From the NCBI GenBank assembly GCA_016179005.1, contig JACOSF010000072.1:1-7710 (forward strand): a stretch of 7,710 nucleotides of DNA, written 5' to 3'. Each line of letters opens with the position of its first letter. Position 1 is the stretch's first letter. Made by a program: the position numbers and the translations under genes. Positions 1-6,003 of the stretch are shown here, piece after piece. Source of the stretch: Acidobacteriota bacterium. GTDB lineage: Bacteria > Acidobacteriota > Terriglobia > Acidiferrales > UBA7541. The notes under the pieces were generated by a model. It saw nothing but the letters and a program-made list of their open reading frames with translations. It ran no database searches and was not told where the DNA came from.

Positions 1-338
1 CTGATTCGGATTCGCCCTGGCTGCGCGCCGCACTCATCGTGTTTGCGCTCGCGGCCGTTGCTTTGTTCGCGTGGTTGCTTTCGACCGGCCGTGCGGGGAC
101 CGGAGCGATGCGCTGGGGTTTTGCGCTGGTGCTCGCCGGCGCCGCGGGCAATTTGATTGACCGCGCCCTCTACGGCTCCGTTCTGGATTTTGTCGATGTG
201 TACGCCGGCCCGTGGCACTGGCCCGCGTTTAACGTGGCCGATTCGGCCATCACCATCGGCGCGGCGCTGATTTTCTGGAAAATGATCTTTGGCACGCGCG
301 CATCCGGCGGATCCTCCGCCGCATCTGAGAAGAGTTAG
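1..338 (+). CDS. lspA: Lipoprotein signal peptidase LspA (signal peptidase II), 5' end missing
   Basis: Inner-membrane aspartyl protease that removes the signal peptide from diacylglyceryl-prolipoproteins, ahead of the modified cysteine. The gene enters from the left edge; the first full codon is at position 3, leaving 111 residues, roughly the C-terminal two thirds of a usual LspA. A GTG at 39 is internal and not the start. Both catalytic aspartates are visible in their family motifs: G-N-L-I-D-R (around positions 148-165) and F-N-V-A-D-S (around 228-245). Hydrophobic segments flank these motifs, as expected for the last three membrane helices. The protein ends in a short Ser/Ala-rich tail. 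lgt begins 2 nt after the stop codon, so the two genes are almost surely co-transcribed; they catalyse successive steps of lipoprotein maturation (Lgt first, then LspA). Identification is secure; only the N-terminus is unknown. Confidence 0.95.
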   Translation, partial: DSDSPWLRAALIVFALAAVALFAWLLSTGRAGTGAMRWGFALVLAGAAGNLIDRALYGSVLDFVDVYAGPWHWPAFNVADSAITIGAALIFWKMIFGTRASGGSSAASEKS

Positions 339-340
339 GA

Positions 341-1162
341 ATGCATCCAGTCCTTTTCAAGATCGGCTTCTTCACGCTGCACACCTACGGCACGATGCTG
401 GCCGCGGCCGTGCTCTTCGGGCTGTGGCTCGCGCGGCGCCATGCCTTCGAGGACGGCCTCGACGGCGACCGCGTGTGGAACCTCGGCGTCTATGGCGTGC
501 TGTCCGGGCTGGTGGTGGCCAAGGTGTGGCTCGTGTTTGCCGAATGGGGCCGTTACGCTGCGAACCCGCGCGAGATTTTCGCGCTCTCCACGCTGCAATC
601 CGGCGGTACGTTTTACGGCGGCGTGCTCGGCGCGCTGGTGCTCATCATTCTCTACGCGCGTTACTGGAAGCTGCCGTTCCTCCCGCTCGCCGACGCCTAC
701 GCGCCTTGCGCCGCACTCGGCGCCATGCTGGGCCGGGTGGGATGTTTTTCCGCGGGCTGCTGCTACGGCAAGCCCACCGAAGTCGCCTGGGGCGTCACCT
801 TCTCGAGCGAGTACGCGCACGATTTGGTGGGCACGCCGCTGCACACACGCTTGCACCCCACGCAGCTCTACGATTCTTTCGCCGCGGCAGGAATTTTGCT
901 GGCGTTGCTCCTGATGCGCCGCCGCAAAAGATTTCCGGGCCAGCTCTGGGCCCTGTTCATGATTCTCTACGGCCTGATGCGCTTCACTACGGAATTCTTC
1001 CGCGGCGACCCCGGGCGCACCGAGAACTTCGTCGGGCCGCTCTCGCTGATGCAGGTAGTTAGTGTGGCCTTGATTATTTCCGGCGTGTGGCTCTGGCGGC
1101 GCGGCGCCGCGCAGCCTGTAGCTCAGGTCCCGCCCGCGCCAGCGAAGCGCCGCGCGGTCTGA
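341..1162 (+). CDS. lgt: Prolipoprotein diacylglyceryl transferase (Lgt), variant with a GCF-x2-GCCYG core
   Basis: Integral membrane enzyme that transfers diacylglycerol from phosphatidylglycerol to the lipobox cysteine of prolipoproteins, the first step of lipoprotein maturation. The 273-residue length is normal and there are several hydrophobic segments. Family landmarks in order: H-T-Y-G near residue 14, G-T-F-Y-G-G near 89-94, L-G-R-V-G-C-F near 130-136 with Arg132 matching the essential Arg143 of E. coli, H-P-T-Q-L-Y-D at 172-178, and R-F-T-T-E-F-F-R-G-D at 214-223. Two positions differ from E. coli: the His of the H-G-G motif is Tyr92, and the G-N-F-x2-G-E segment is G-C-F-S-A-G-C-C-Y-G (134-143) with three cysteines. 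From family knowledge, GCCYG-type sequences also occur in LGT-family proteins of other phyla, so this is a lineage variant rather than obvious decay. The ATG lies 2 nt after the lspA stop, with a weak AGAAGAG upstream. Confidence 0.93.
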   Translation: MHPVLFKIGFFTLHTYGTMLAAAVLFGLWLARRHAFEDGLDGDRVWNLGVYGVLSGLVVAKVWLVFAEWGRYAANPREIFALSTLQSGGTFYGGVLGALVLIILYARYWKLPFLPLADAYAPCAALGAMLGRVGCFSAGCCYGKPTEVAWGVTFSSEYAHDLVGTPLHTRLHPTQLYDSFAAAGILLALLLMRRRKRFPGQLWALFMILYGLMRFTTEFFRGDPGRTENFVGPLSLMQVVSVALIISGVWLWRRGAAQPVAQVPPAPAKRRAV

Positions 1163-1175
1163 CCTGACGTTATTT

Positions 1176-1214
1176 TGTCATCCAGAGTCCGCCGAGGCGG
1201 ATGAAGGATCTCTC
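1176..1214. repeat. Palindromic dispersed-repeat-like element (TGTCATCC...GAAGGATCTCT)
   Basis: This fills most of the 66-nt gap between lgt and rluD. It starts with TGTCATCC, has a perfect hairpin core (TCCGCC at 1188-1193, GGCGGA at 1196-1201) and ends GATGAAGGATCTCT. The outer TCATCC can also pair with GGATGA (1199-1204), so two alternative folds exist. From memory, sequences of the form TGTCATCC...GAAGGATCT recur between genes in acidobacterial genomes, but this was not searched. A partial second copy of the right end (14 of 15 bases) lies at 3390-3404. No T-run follows the hairpin, so it is a poor intrinsic terminator. Confidence 0.5.
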
Positions 1215-1228
1215 TTCAGTCTCTCGCC

Positions 1229-2236
<1,008 letters not shown>

Positions 2237-2240
2237 AATC

Positions 2241-2246
2241 AAGGTG
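2241..2246 (+). promoter_or_regulatory. Ribosome binding site that sets the start of VWFA gene 1
   Basis: AAGGTG lies 3 nt ahead of the ATG at 2250 and just after the rluD stop at 2234-2236. It supports 2250 over the in-frame GTG at 2181, which would overlap rluD by 56 nt and place a charged 23-residue stretch before the signal peptide. Confidence 0.55.
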
Positions 2247-2249
2247 CCG

Positions 2250-3284
2250 ATGCGCAAACCAATTCTCGCAACGATTCTCCTGGCCGGGCTCGTGGTGCCG
2301 CTGCTCGCGCTGTCGCAGCAGCCCAAAGCCCCCGCGCCGCAGCAGAAGCCTCCGTCCAAGGCCGACGACCAGGAAATCACCACTCTCAAGTTTCCCGTGG
2401 ACCTGGTCAGCGTGGTCTTCTCCGTGTTGAACCGCCGGCAAAAATTTGTTACCGACCTGGGCCAGGAAGATTTTCAGGTGGCCGAGGACAACGTTGCGCA
2501 GAAGATCACCAACTTCAGCCGCGAGACCGACCTTCCGTTGCGCATCGGTTTGCTGCTGGACACCTCCAACAGCATTCGCGACCGCCTCAAGTTCGAGCAG
2601 GAAGCTGCGGTGGACTTTCTGTACAACGTCATGCGCCGCCGCCAGGATTTCGCTTTTCTGATGTCCTTTGACAACGAGCCCTCGTTCGTTCAGGACTTCA
2701 CCGACGACGTCGGCCAGTTGACCGAAGTCATCCAGAAGCAGCGCGCCGGCGGCGCCACAGCGCTCTACGACGCCATCTGGATTTCCGCGCGGCATCGCCT
2801 GGCGAACCCGCCGCTGCCCGCGGGCAAAAATCCGGCCATCCGCCGCGTGCTCGTCGTCATCAGCGACGGCGAAGACACCCTGCCCAGCGAGCACAGCCGC
2901 TCTGAAGCCATCGAAATGGCCCAGCGCGCCGACGTGTCCATCTACACCATCAGCACCAGCACCGACTGGATGTCCGTCACCGGCACCACGCCGCAGAAAT
3001 ATCACTTCACTGAGGGCGACAAAGTGCTCCAAACGCTTGCCGACGAAACCGGCGGCCGCGCCTTCTTCCCGTACAAGATCGAAGATCTCGGGCAGTCCTT
3101 TGCCGACATCGGCACCGAGTTGCGCAGCCAGTATTCGCTGGCCTATGTGCCCACCAATCGCGCTCCGGACGGAAAATTCCGCACCATCAAGATCCAGTCC
3201 ACGCGCCCGGGCCTCAACATCCGCGCCCGCAAAGGCTACTTCGCTCCTCGCCTGCCCGCGGGCGCAAAAGCCCCCGCGCAGTAA
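2250..3284 (+). CDS. Secreted VWFA-domain protein, acidobacterial family, intact MIDAS (VWFA 1)
   Basis: A 344-residue exported protein. A signal peptide (Arg2/Lys3, then a hydrophobic stretch to about residue 21) has a likely cut after A-L-S22; no cysteine follows, so it is not a lipoprotein. A Pro/Gln-rich linker comes next. At about 48-90 is a beta-rich pre-domain (with L-x2-E-D-F-Q-V-A-E-D) typical of this family, then the VWA fold from about 96. The metal-ion-dependent adhesion site is complete: D-T-S-N-S at 104-108, Thr170 in G-G-A-T-A-L-Y-D-A, and Asp206 in I-S-D-G-E-D. The C-terminal family signature is present: L-R-S-Q-Y-S-L-A-Y, D-G-K-F-R-T-I and R-A-R-K-G-Y-F-A-P. VWA domains bind protein partners through a divalent metal; the specific partner is unknown. 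The gene follows rluD by 13 nt and may be read from the same transcript. It converges with VWFA 2. Confidence 0.88.
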   Translation: MRKPILATILLAGLVVPLLALSQQPKAPAPQQKPPSKADDQEITTLKFPVDLVSVVFSVLNRRQKFVTDLGQEDFQVAEDNVAQKITNFSRETDLPLRIGLLLDTSNSIRDRLKFEQEAAVDFLYNVMRRRQDFAFLMSFDNEPSFVQDFTDDVGQLTEVIQKQRAGGATALYDAIWISARHRLANPPLPAGKNPAIRRVLVVISDGEDTLPSEHSRSEAIEMAQRADVSIYTISTSTDWMSVTGTTPQKYHFTEGDKVLQTLADETGGRAFFPYKIEDLGQSFADIGTELRSQYSLAYVPTNRAPDGKFRTIKIQSTRPGLNIRARKGYFAPRLPAGAKAPAQ

Positions 3285-3331
3285 AGATCGAAACGCGAAA
3301 ATCAAAAAGCAAAAAGCAAAAAGCAAAAAGC
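3283..3331 (+). repeat. Heptamer tandem array 1, directly after VWFA 1
   Basis: Seven consecutive 7-bp units start within the TAA stop codon: AAAGATC, GAAACGC, GAAAATC, then four perfect AAAAAGC units at 3304-3331. The purine-rich strand is the coding strand of VWFA 1. The unit GAAAATC also occurs twice in array 3, so the arrays are related in sequence and not only in period. Confidence 0.85.
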
Positions 3332-3450
3332 ACATTCCAACCGATGAATGGTCCAGTTTTTCGATTTGAGGCTCGAATGCCTTGAATCAGGATGAAGAAT
3401 CTCTTTTGGTGGCGGAGCAACCGCGTAGAAGTTCGTCCGAAGCGCGGGGT
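3332..3450. other. Intergenic stretch between convergent VWFA 1 and VWFA 2, with a partial repeat end
   Basis: No gene is visible here. GGATGAAGAATCTCT at 3390-3404 matches the right end of the 1176-1214 element at 14 of 15 bases. A weak hairpin (CATTC 3333-3337, GAATG 3346-3350) stands a few bases ahead of a T-run at 3357-3361 and might help terminate VWFA 1, but the stem is only 5 bp and AT-rich. A further small dyad (TTCGA...TCGAA, around 3359-3377) is of doubtful meaning. Confidence 0.4.
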
Positions 3451-3478
3451 GTAATCTAATTTCTGACTTCTGATTTCT
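3451..3478 (-). repeat. Heptamer tandem array 2, directly after VWFA 2 (- strand)
   Basis: Read on the - strand, 2 nt past the VWFA 2 stop, are four units with 7-bp period: AGAAATC, AGAAGTC, AGAAATT and AGATTAC. The first three agree at five or more of seven positions; the fourth is degraded. The purine-rich strand is again the coding strand of the upstream gene, here the opposite strand from arrays 1 and 3. Confidence 0.7.
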
Positions 3479-3480
3479 TC

Positions 3481-4485
3481 CTACCTCGTCGGCGCGTAAT
3501 AACCCTTGCGCGCCAGCACCTTCGTATCGCCCCGCGCGATCTTGATGTCGATCTTGCGGAATTTCCCGTCCTTCGAGTGGTTGGTGGGGTAGTAGCCCAG
3601 CACGTACTGCGTGCGCAGCTCTTCGGAAATCTGGCTGAAGGCCTCTTCGAGCTTTTTTTCGTTGTTCACAAAAATTGCGCGCCCGCCGGTCTGCTCGGCG
3701 AGTTTCCTGGCGTAGCCCTCGCCTTCGTAGCCGCCGAAGCCACGCCTGCCATAGAAGGCGTAGTCAGCGATGCCGATGATGTGGATCACGGCGTCCGTGC
3801 GCTGTGCGGTTTCCAGCGCTTCTTCGAGCGGCACCCGGCTTCCCTGGTCCATGGCGTCCGTCAGGATGATGAGCGCCTTGCGGCCCGCTTCGCCGGCCAG
3901 CTTTTCTGTGCACGTCGCGTAGATGGCGTCGTAAAACAGCGTGCCCCTAGGCGGGAGTGGGAATGGACCGGCCTGGAGCGGGCTGCCCGGCGCATTGATG
4001 CGCGCCCGTTCAATCGCGCGAACCAACGCGCTGCGCTCGCCAGTGAAATCGGAAAGCAAATTTATATCCACGTCGAAGCTGGTCACAAACGCAAGGTCGC
4101 CCTTGCGCAGCACGCGCCCCAGGAAACGGTCCGCAGCGTCCTGCTCAATGGGCAGGACCTCGCGCTGGCTGCCGCTGGTGTCGATCAACATGCCGAAGGT
4201 GAGCGGCAGGTTCACTTCGCGCGCGAACGAATCAATGGTCTGCGCCTGGCCGTCTTCAAAAATCTGAAAATCTTCCTTGGCCAGGTCGGTCAGGATGCGC
4301 TTGTTTTTGTCGCGCACCGTGGCGTAGAGGTTCACCAGGTTGACGCCGACACGGATGGTGCCTTGCGGTGTTTTCTGTTGCGGCACGGATTGCTGCGCCC
4401 GCGCGGGCCAGGGCAGCGCCGGCGCGAGCAGCGCCAACAGCAGGAGCGTGCAGAGAGCGGGCAACTTCAGTGTGTGGTTTCGCAT
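3481..4485 (-). CDS. Secreted VWFA-domain protein, acidobacterial family, MIDAS present (VWFA 2)
   Basis: A 334-residue paralogue of VWFA 1 on the opposite strand. The signal peptide has Arg/Lys near its start, a leucine-rich core, and a likely cut after A-R-A30, followed by Q-Q; there is no lipobox. The pre-domain carries L-A-K-E-D-F-Q-I-F-E-D (about 68-78). The MIDAS is D-T-S-G-S at 102-106, Thr182 in R-G-T-L-F-Y-D-A, and Asp210 in L-T-D-A-M-D; the usual D-G after the last strand is D-A here, a mild change. A Gly/Tyr/Arg-rich loop (about 246-257, around R-R-G-F-G-G-Y) distinguishes it from its neighbours. The C-terminus has L-R-T-Q-Y-V-L-G-Y, D-G-K-F-R-K-I and A-R-K-G-Y-Y-A-P. The ATG at 4485 has almost no leader with a recognisable Shine-Dalgarno site. 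It is divergent from VWFA 3 and convergent with VWFA 1. Confidence 0.88.
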   Translation of the reverse strand: MRNHTLKLPALCTLLLLALLAPALPWPARAQQSVPQQKTPQGTIRVGVNLVNLYATVRDKNKRILTDLAKEDFQIFEDGQAQTIDSFAREVNLPLTFGMLIDTSGSQREVLPIEQDAADRFLGRVLRKGDLAFVTSFDVDINLLSDFTGERSALVRAIERARINAPGSPLQAGPFPLPPRGTLFYDAIYATCTEKLAGEAGRKALIILTDAMDQGSRVPLEEALETAQRTDAVIHIIGIADYAFYGRRGFGGYEGEGYARKLAEQTGGRAIFVNNEKKLEEAFSQISEELRTQYVLGYYPTNHSKDGKFRKIDIKIARGDTKVLARKGYYAPTR

Positions 4486-4492
4486 TCGAATG

Positions 4493-4498
4493 TATAAT
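4493..4498 (+). promoter_or_regulatory. Possible -10 box in the divergent VWFA 2 / VWFA 3 spacer
   Basis: A perfect TATAAT on the + strand lies 78 nt ahead of the VWFA 3 start, in a 91-nt divergent spacer. No good -35 box is found 16-19 bp upstream, so this rests on the hexamer alone. On the - strand the overlapping TATACA (4496 down to 4491) sits 5 nt before the VWFA 2 ATG, which would make a leaderless or nearly leaderless message. Confidence 0.35.
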
Positions 4499-4576
4499 CT
4501 CGAGCGTCGTGACCCATTCCTTCCGATGCGCGCGCAGCGCCCGGGGTTGCGGCCAGAGAAAGTCTAGCGTTCGCTC

Positions 4577-5617
4577 ATGACCTTTGCACGTCAATTCGCC
4601 GCCGTCCTGCTCGCGCTGGCCCTGCCGTGGTCTGCTGCGCAGCAGCCGCCCGCGAAGCGCCCCGCACCGCCGTCGCCGCAGGACGATCCGCAGTTCCGCA
4701 TCCGCACGCGCTCCGAGTTGGTGGTCGTGCCCGTCACCGTGAAGGACGCCTCCGGCGAGATGGTCCACGGCATCCTCTCCGACGAATTCCGCGTTCTCGA
4801 GGACGACGTCGAGCAGGAAATCTCCGTCTTCTCGGTGGAAGCCTTTCCGCTTTCCGCGGTGGTCCTGCTCGATAACGGCCTGCCGCCGAAAGTGGCGCAG
4901 CAGCTCGAGACCGGCGCGCCAGCCATTGCCGCAGGCTTTGCCGAATCCGACGAAGTCGCCGTCACGCTCTTCGACGCCTATCCGCAAAACCTGCTCGAGT
5001 TTACTCGCGACAATGACAAGCTCTACGATCAACTCAAGCGCGTCCAGATGAGCTCGACGTTTCCCGGACAGGGTTCCGGCCCCATGACCGCCGGCCCCAA
5101 GGTCAACCAGGTTTCGCCGGAAGCCAAAGTCCCCTCGCGCCCGGAGACCTCGCGCGCCTCGCGCGGGATGAAGCACCTGCACGACGCCGTCTACGCTGCC
5201 GCGCTGCTGCTGCGCGAGCGCGGCCGCGACCGCCGCAAGATCATCTTTGTCGTTTCCGACGGCGTGAACTCTCCGAACAACGAAATGAATTTCGACGACA
5301 CGCTGAAGCTTCTGCTCTCCGCGGACATCTCCGTGTACGCCATCGGCGTCGGCCAGGCGGCGCTTAACCGCGGGGTGAACCCCCTTTCGCGCTACGCGCG
5401 GCTCACCGGCGGCGATATTTTCTACGCGGCGTCGCGCGCGGACCTGGAAAGCCTCTTCGCGCGCGTCACCGAGCAGGCCCGCAACCAGTACACCCTGGCC
5501 TACGCGCCCCGCGGCACCGACCGCTCCAAAGAATTCCATTCCATTGAAGTCAAAGTGAAGCGCGCCGGGCTTTCCCTGCACGCCCGCGACGGCTACTTCA
5601 CCACCCCCACGCCGTAA
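4577..5617 (+). CDS. Secreted VWFA-related protein with degenerate MIDAS (VWFA 3)
   Basis: A 346-residue member of the same family. The signal peptide (residues 1 to about 21, likely cut after S-A-A) is followed by Q-Q and a Pro-rich linker; there is no lipobox. The pre-domain (about 47-90) has L-S-D-E-F-R-V-L-E-D. The strand that normally ends in D-x-S-x-S reads L-L-D-N-G-L-P (Asp99 kept, both serines lost). The G-G-T-A-L-Y-D-A loop reads M-K-H-L-H-D-A-V-Y, so the MIDAS threonine is lost too. Only Asp99 and S-D-G (227-229) remain. A 30-40 residue Pro/Ser/Gly-rich insertion (about 160-196) precedes the lost threonine. The C-terminus keeps N-Q-Y-T-L-A-Y and A-R-D-G-Y-F. The fold is probably intact, but metal-dependent ligand binding is doubtful. 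No strong Shine-Dalgarno site precedes the ATG. Confidence 0.85.
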   Translation: MTFARQFAAVLLALALPWSAAQQPPAKRPAPPSPQDDPQFRIRTRSELVVVPVTVKDASGEMVHGILSDEFRVLEDDVEQEISVFSVEAFPLSAVVLLDNGLPPKVAQQLETGAPAIAAGFAESDEVAVTLFDAYPQNLLEFTRDNDKLYDQLKRVQMSSTFPGQGSGPMTAGPKVNQVSPEAKVPSRPETSRASRGMKHLHDAVYAAALLLRERGRDRRKIIFVVSDGVNSPNNEMNFDDTLKLLLSADISVYAIGVGQAALNRGVNPLSRYARLTGGDIFYAASRADLESLFARVTEQARNQYTLAYAPRGTDRSKEFHSIEVKVKRAGLSLHARDGYFTTPTP

Positions 5618-5622
5618 CCTCC

Positions 5623-5650
5623 GAAAATCGAAAAGTGAAAATCGAAAAAC
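5623..5650 (+). repeat. Heptamer tandem array 3, directly after VWFA 3
   Basis: Five bases after the VWFA 3 stop are four 7-bp units: GAAAATC, GAAAAGT, GAAAATC, GAAAAAC. The first five bases of each unit are identical. The purine-rich strand is the coding strand of the upstream gene, as in arrays 1 and 2. Confidence 0.85.
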
Positions 5651-5687
5651 GAGCCGCTGTCGCCGACGCGCTGCGCATAATTTCTTC

Positions 5688-5716
5688 TTGACTTCCCGCG
5701 CGCGTGACCGTACAAA
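5688..5716 (+). promoter_or_regulatory. Sigma-70-like promoter ahead of the 15-codon ORF
   Basis: TTGACT (5688-5693; 5 of 6 to the -35 consensus) is separated by exactly 17 bp from TACAAA (5711-5716; 4 of 6 to the -10 consensus). Transcription would begin near 5723, giving a leader of about 70 nt before the small ORF and a transcript of about 175 nt ending at the terminator at 5865-5898. Confidence 0.5.
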
Positions 5717-5777
5717 GCAGGTTGTGGAATCGAACGCGATGCAGTTTGCGCGCCTCGGTTCTTCGGGAGAATGTTTC

Positions 5778-5782
5778 AGGAG
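5778..5782 (+). promoter_or_regulatory. Shine-Dalgarno site of the 15-codon ORF
   Basis: AGGAG lies 9 nt before the ATG at 5792. It favours that ATG over the in-frame ATG at 5771, which this site lies inside and which has no well-spaced site of its own. Confidence 0.5.
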
Positions 5783-5791
5783 AAATGCGCG

Positions 5792-5839
5792 ATGAAGAAG
5801 GCCACTAAAAAGGCCCCGAAGAAAGGGAAGAAGGGCTGA
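5792..5839 (+). CDS. Predicted 15-residue lysine-rich peptide
   Basis: The peptide reads MKKATKKAPKKGKKG: eight lysines in fifteen residues, spaced by Ala, Thr, Pro and Gly, with no acidic residue. The composition resembles the tails of histone H1-like and other bacterial Lys/Ala/Pro nucleic-acid-binding proteins, so binding to DNA or RNA is a reasonable guess, but no family is recognised. Support for a real gene is contextual: a promoter at 5688-5716, AGGAG 9 nt upstream, and a strong terminator 25 nt after the stop. An in-frame ATG at 5771 would give 22 residues. An 18-codon ORF (5739-5795) ends with its TGA overlapping this start as ATGA, which could be a coupled leader peptide or chance. 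The alternative is a small RNA of about 175 nt with only incidental coding. Confidence 0.45.
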   Translation: MKKATKKAPKKGKKG

Positions 5840-5864
5840 GCTTCGGGTCCTCGGCTGTTTCCGA

Positions 5865-5898
5865 GCGGGGTGCGGCAACGCACCCCGCTTTCGTTTTT
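5865..5898 (+). terminator. Strong intrinsic terminator
   Basis: A perfect 10-bp GC-rich stem (GCGGGGTGCG 5865-5874, CGCACCCCGC 5879-5888) is closed by a GCAA tetraloop of the stable GNRA class and followed by TTTCGTTTTT. It ends the small-ORF unit and insulates the toxin-antitoxin operon from upstream transcription. A minor hairpin (CTCGG 5850-5854, CCGAG 5861-5865) overlaps its first base. Confidence 0.9.
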
Positions 5899-5940
5899 GC
5901 GCGCGGTGGGAAGCGGACGTCACCGAGCCCTTGTTTTGGG

Positions 5941-5969
5941 TTGACAACTATACGCCATTGGCGTACGAT
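5941..5969 (+). promoter_or_regulatory. higBA promoter
   Basis: A perfect TTGACA (5941-5946) and TACGAT (5964-5969; 4 of 6 to consensus) are 17 bp apart. Predicted start of transcription is near 5976, about 28 nt before the toxin ATG. The -10 box overlaps the end of the palindrome at 5951-5965, the classic layout for autorepression. Confidence 0.75.
5951..5965. promoter_or_regulatory. Operator O1 of higBA (perfect palindrome)
   Basis: TACGCCA-T-TGGCGTA is a perfect 15-bp palindrome filling the spacer and the first two bases of the -10 box. Its position predicts that the HTH antitoxin, alone or bound to toxin, blocks RNA polymerase here. Confidence 0.75.
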
Positions 5970-5977
5970 TCAACTTG

Positions 5978-5992
5978 TAGGCTAACAGCGTA
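5978..5992. promoter_or_regulatory. Possible second operator O2 of higBA
   Basis: TAGGCTA-A-CAGCGTA is an imperfect palindrome (5 of 7 arm pairs) matching O1 at 10 of 15 positions, including the whole GCGTA right half. Its centre lies 27 bp from that of O1, just after the predicted transcription start. Confidence 0.4.
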
Positions 5993-6003
5993 CCATCGAC
6001 CAT

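Noticed and set aside
3283..3331. CRISPR or protein-repeat reading of the heptamer array
   Set aside because: Units are 7 bp with no spacers, and they begin at a stop codon, so they are neither a CRISPR array nor a translated repeat.
3333..3361. Intrinsic terminator for VWFA 1
   Set aside because: The stem is only 5 bp, mostly A-T, with an 8-nt loop, and several bases separate it from the T-run. It is much weaker than the terminator at 5865-5898.
2250..5617. VWFA proteins as lipoproteins processed by the adjacent LspA and Lgt
   Set aside because: None of the three signal peptides has a cysteine at the cleavage site. All have small residues followed by Gln-Gln, typical of signal peptidase I.
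5771..5839. 22-residue version of the lysine-rich peptide starting at 5771
   Set aside because: The purine-rich GGGAGA directly abuts this ATG with no spacing, while AGGAG is well placed for 5792. It is kept only as a less likely alternative.
4256..5947. 563-codon open frame on the - strand opposite VWFA 3 and across the intergenic region
   Set aside because: High GC makes antisense frames stay open by chance. It runs across the VWFA 2/3 promoter region, the heptamer array and the small transcription unit, is Arg/Gly/Ala-rich, and shows no domain or signal. VWFA 3 on the other strand has full family signatures.
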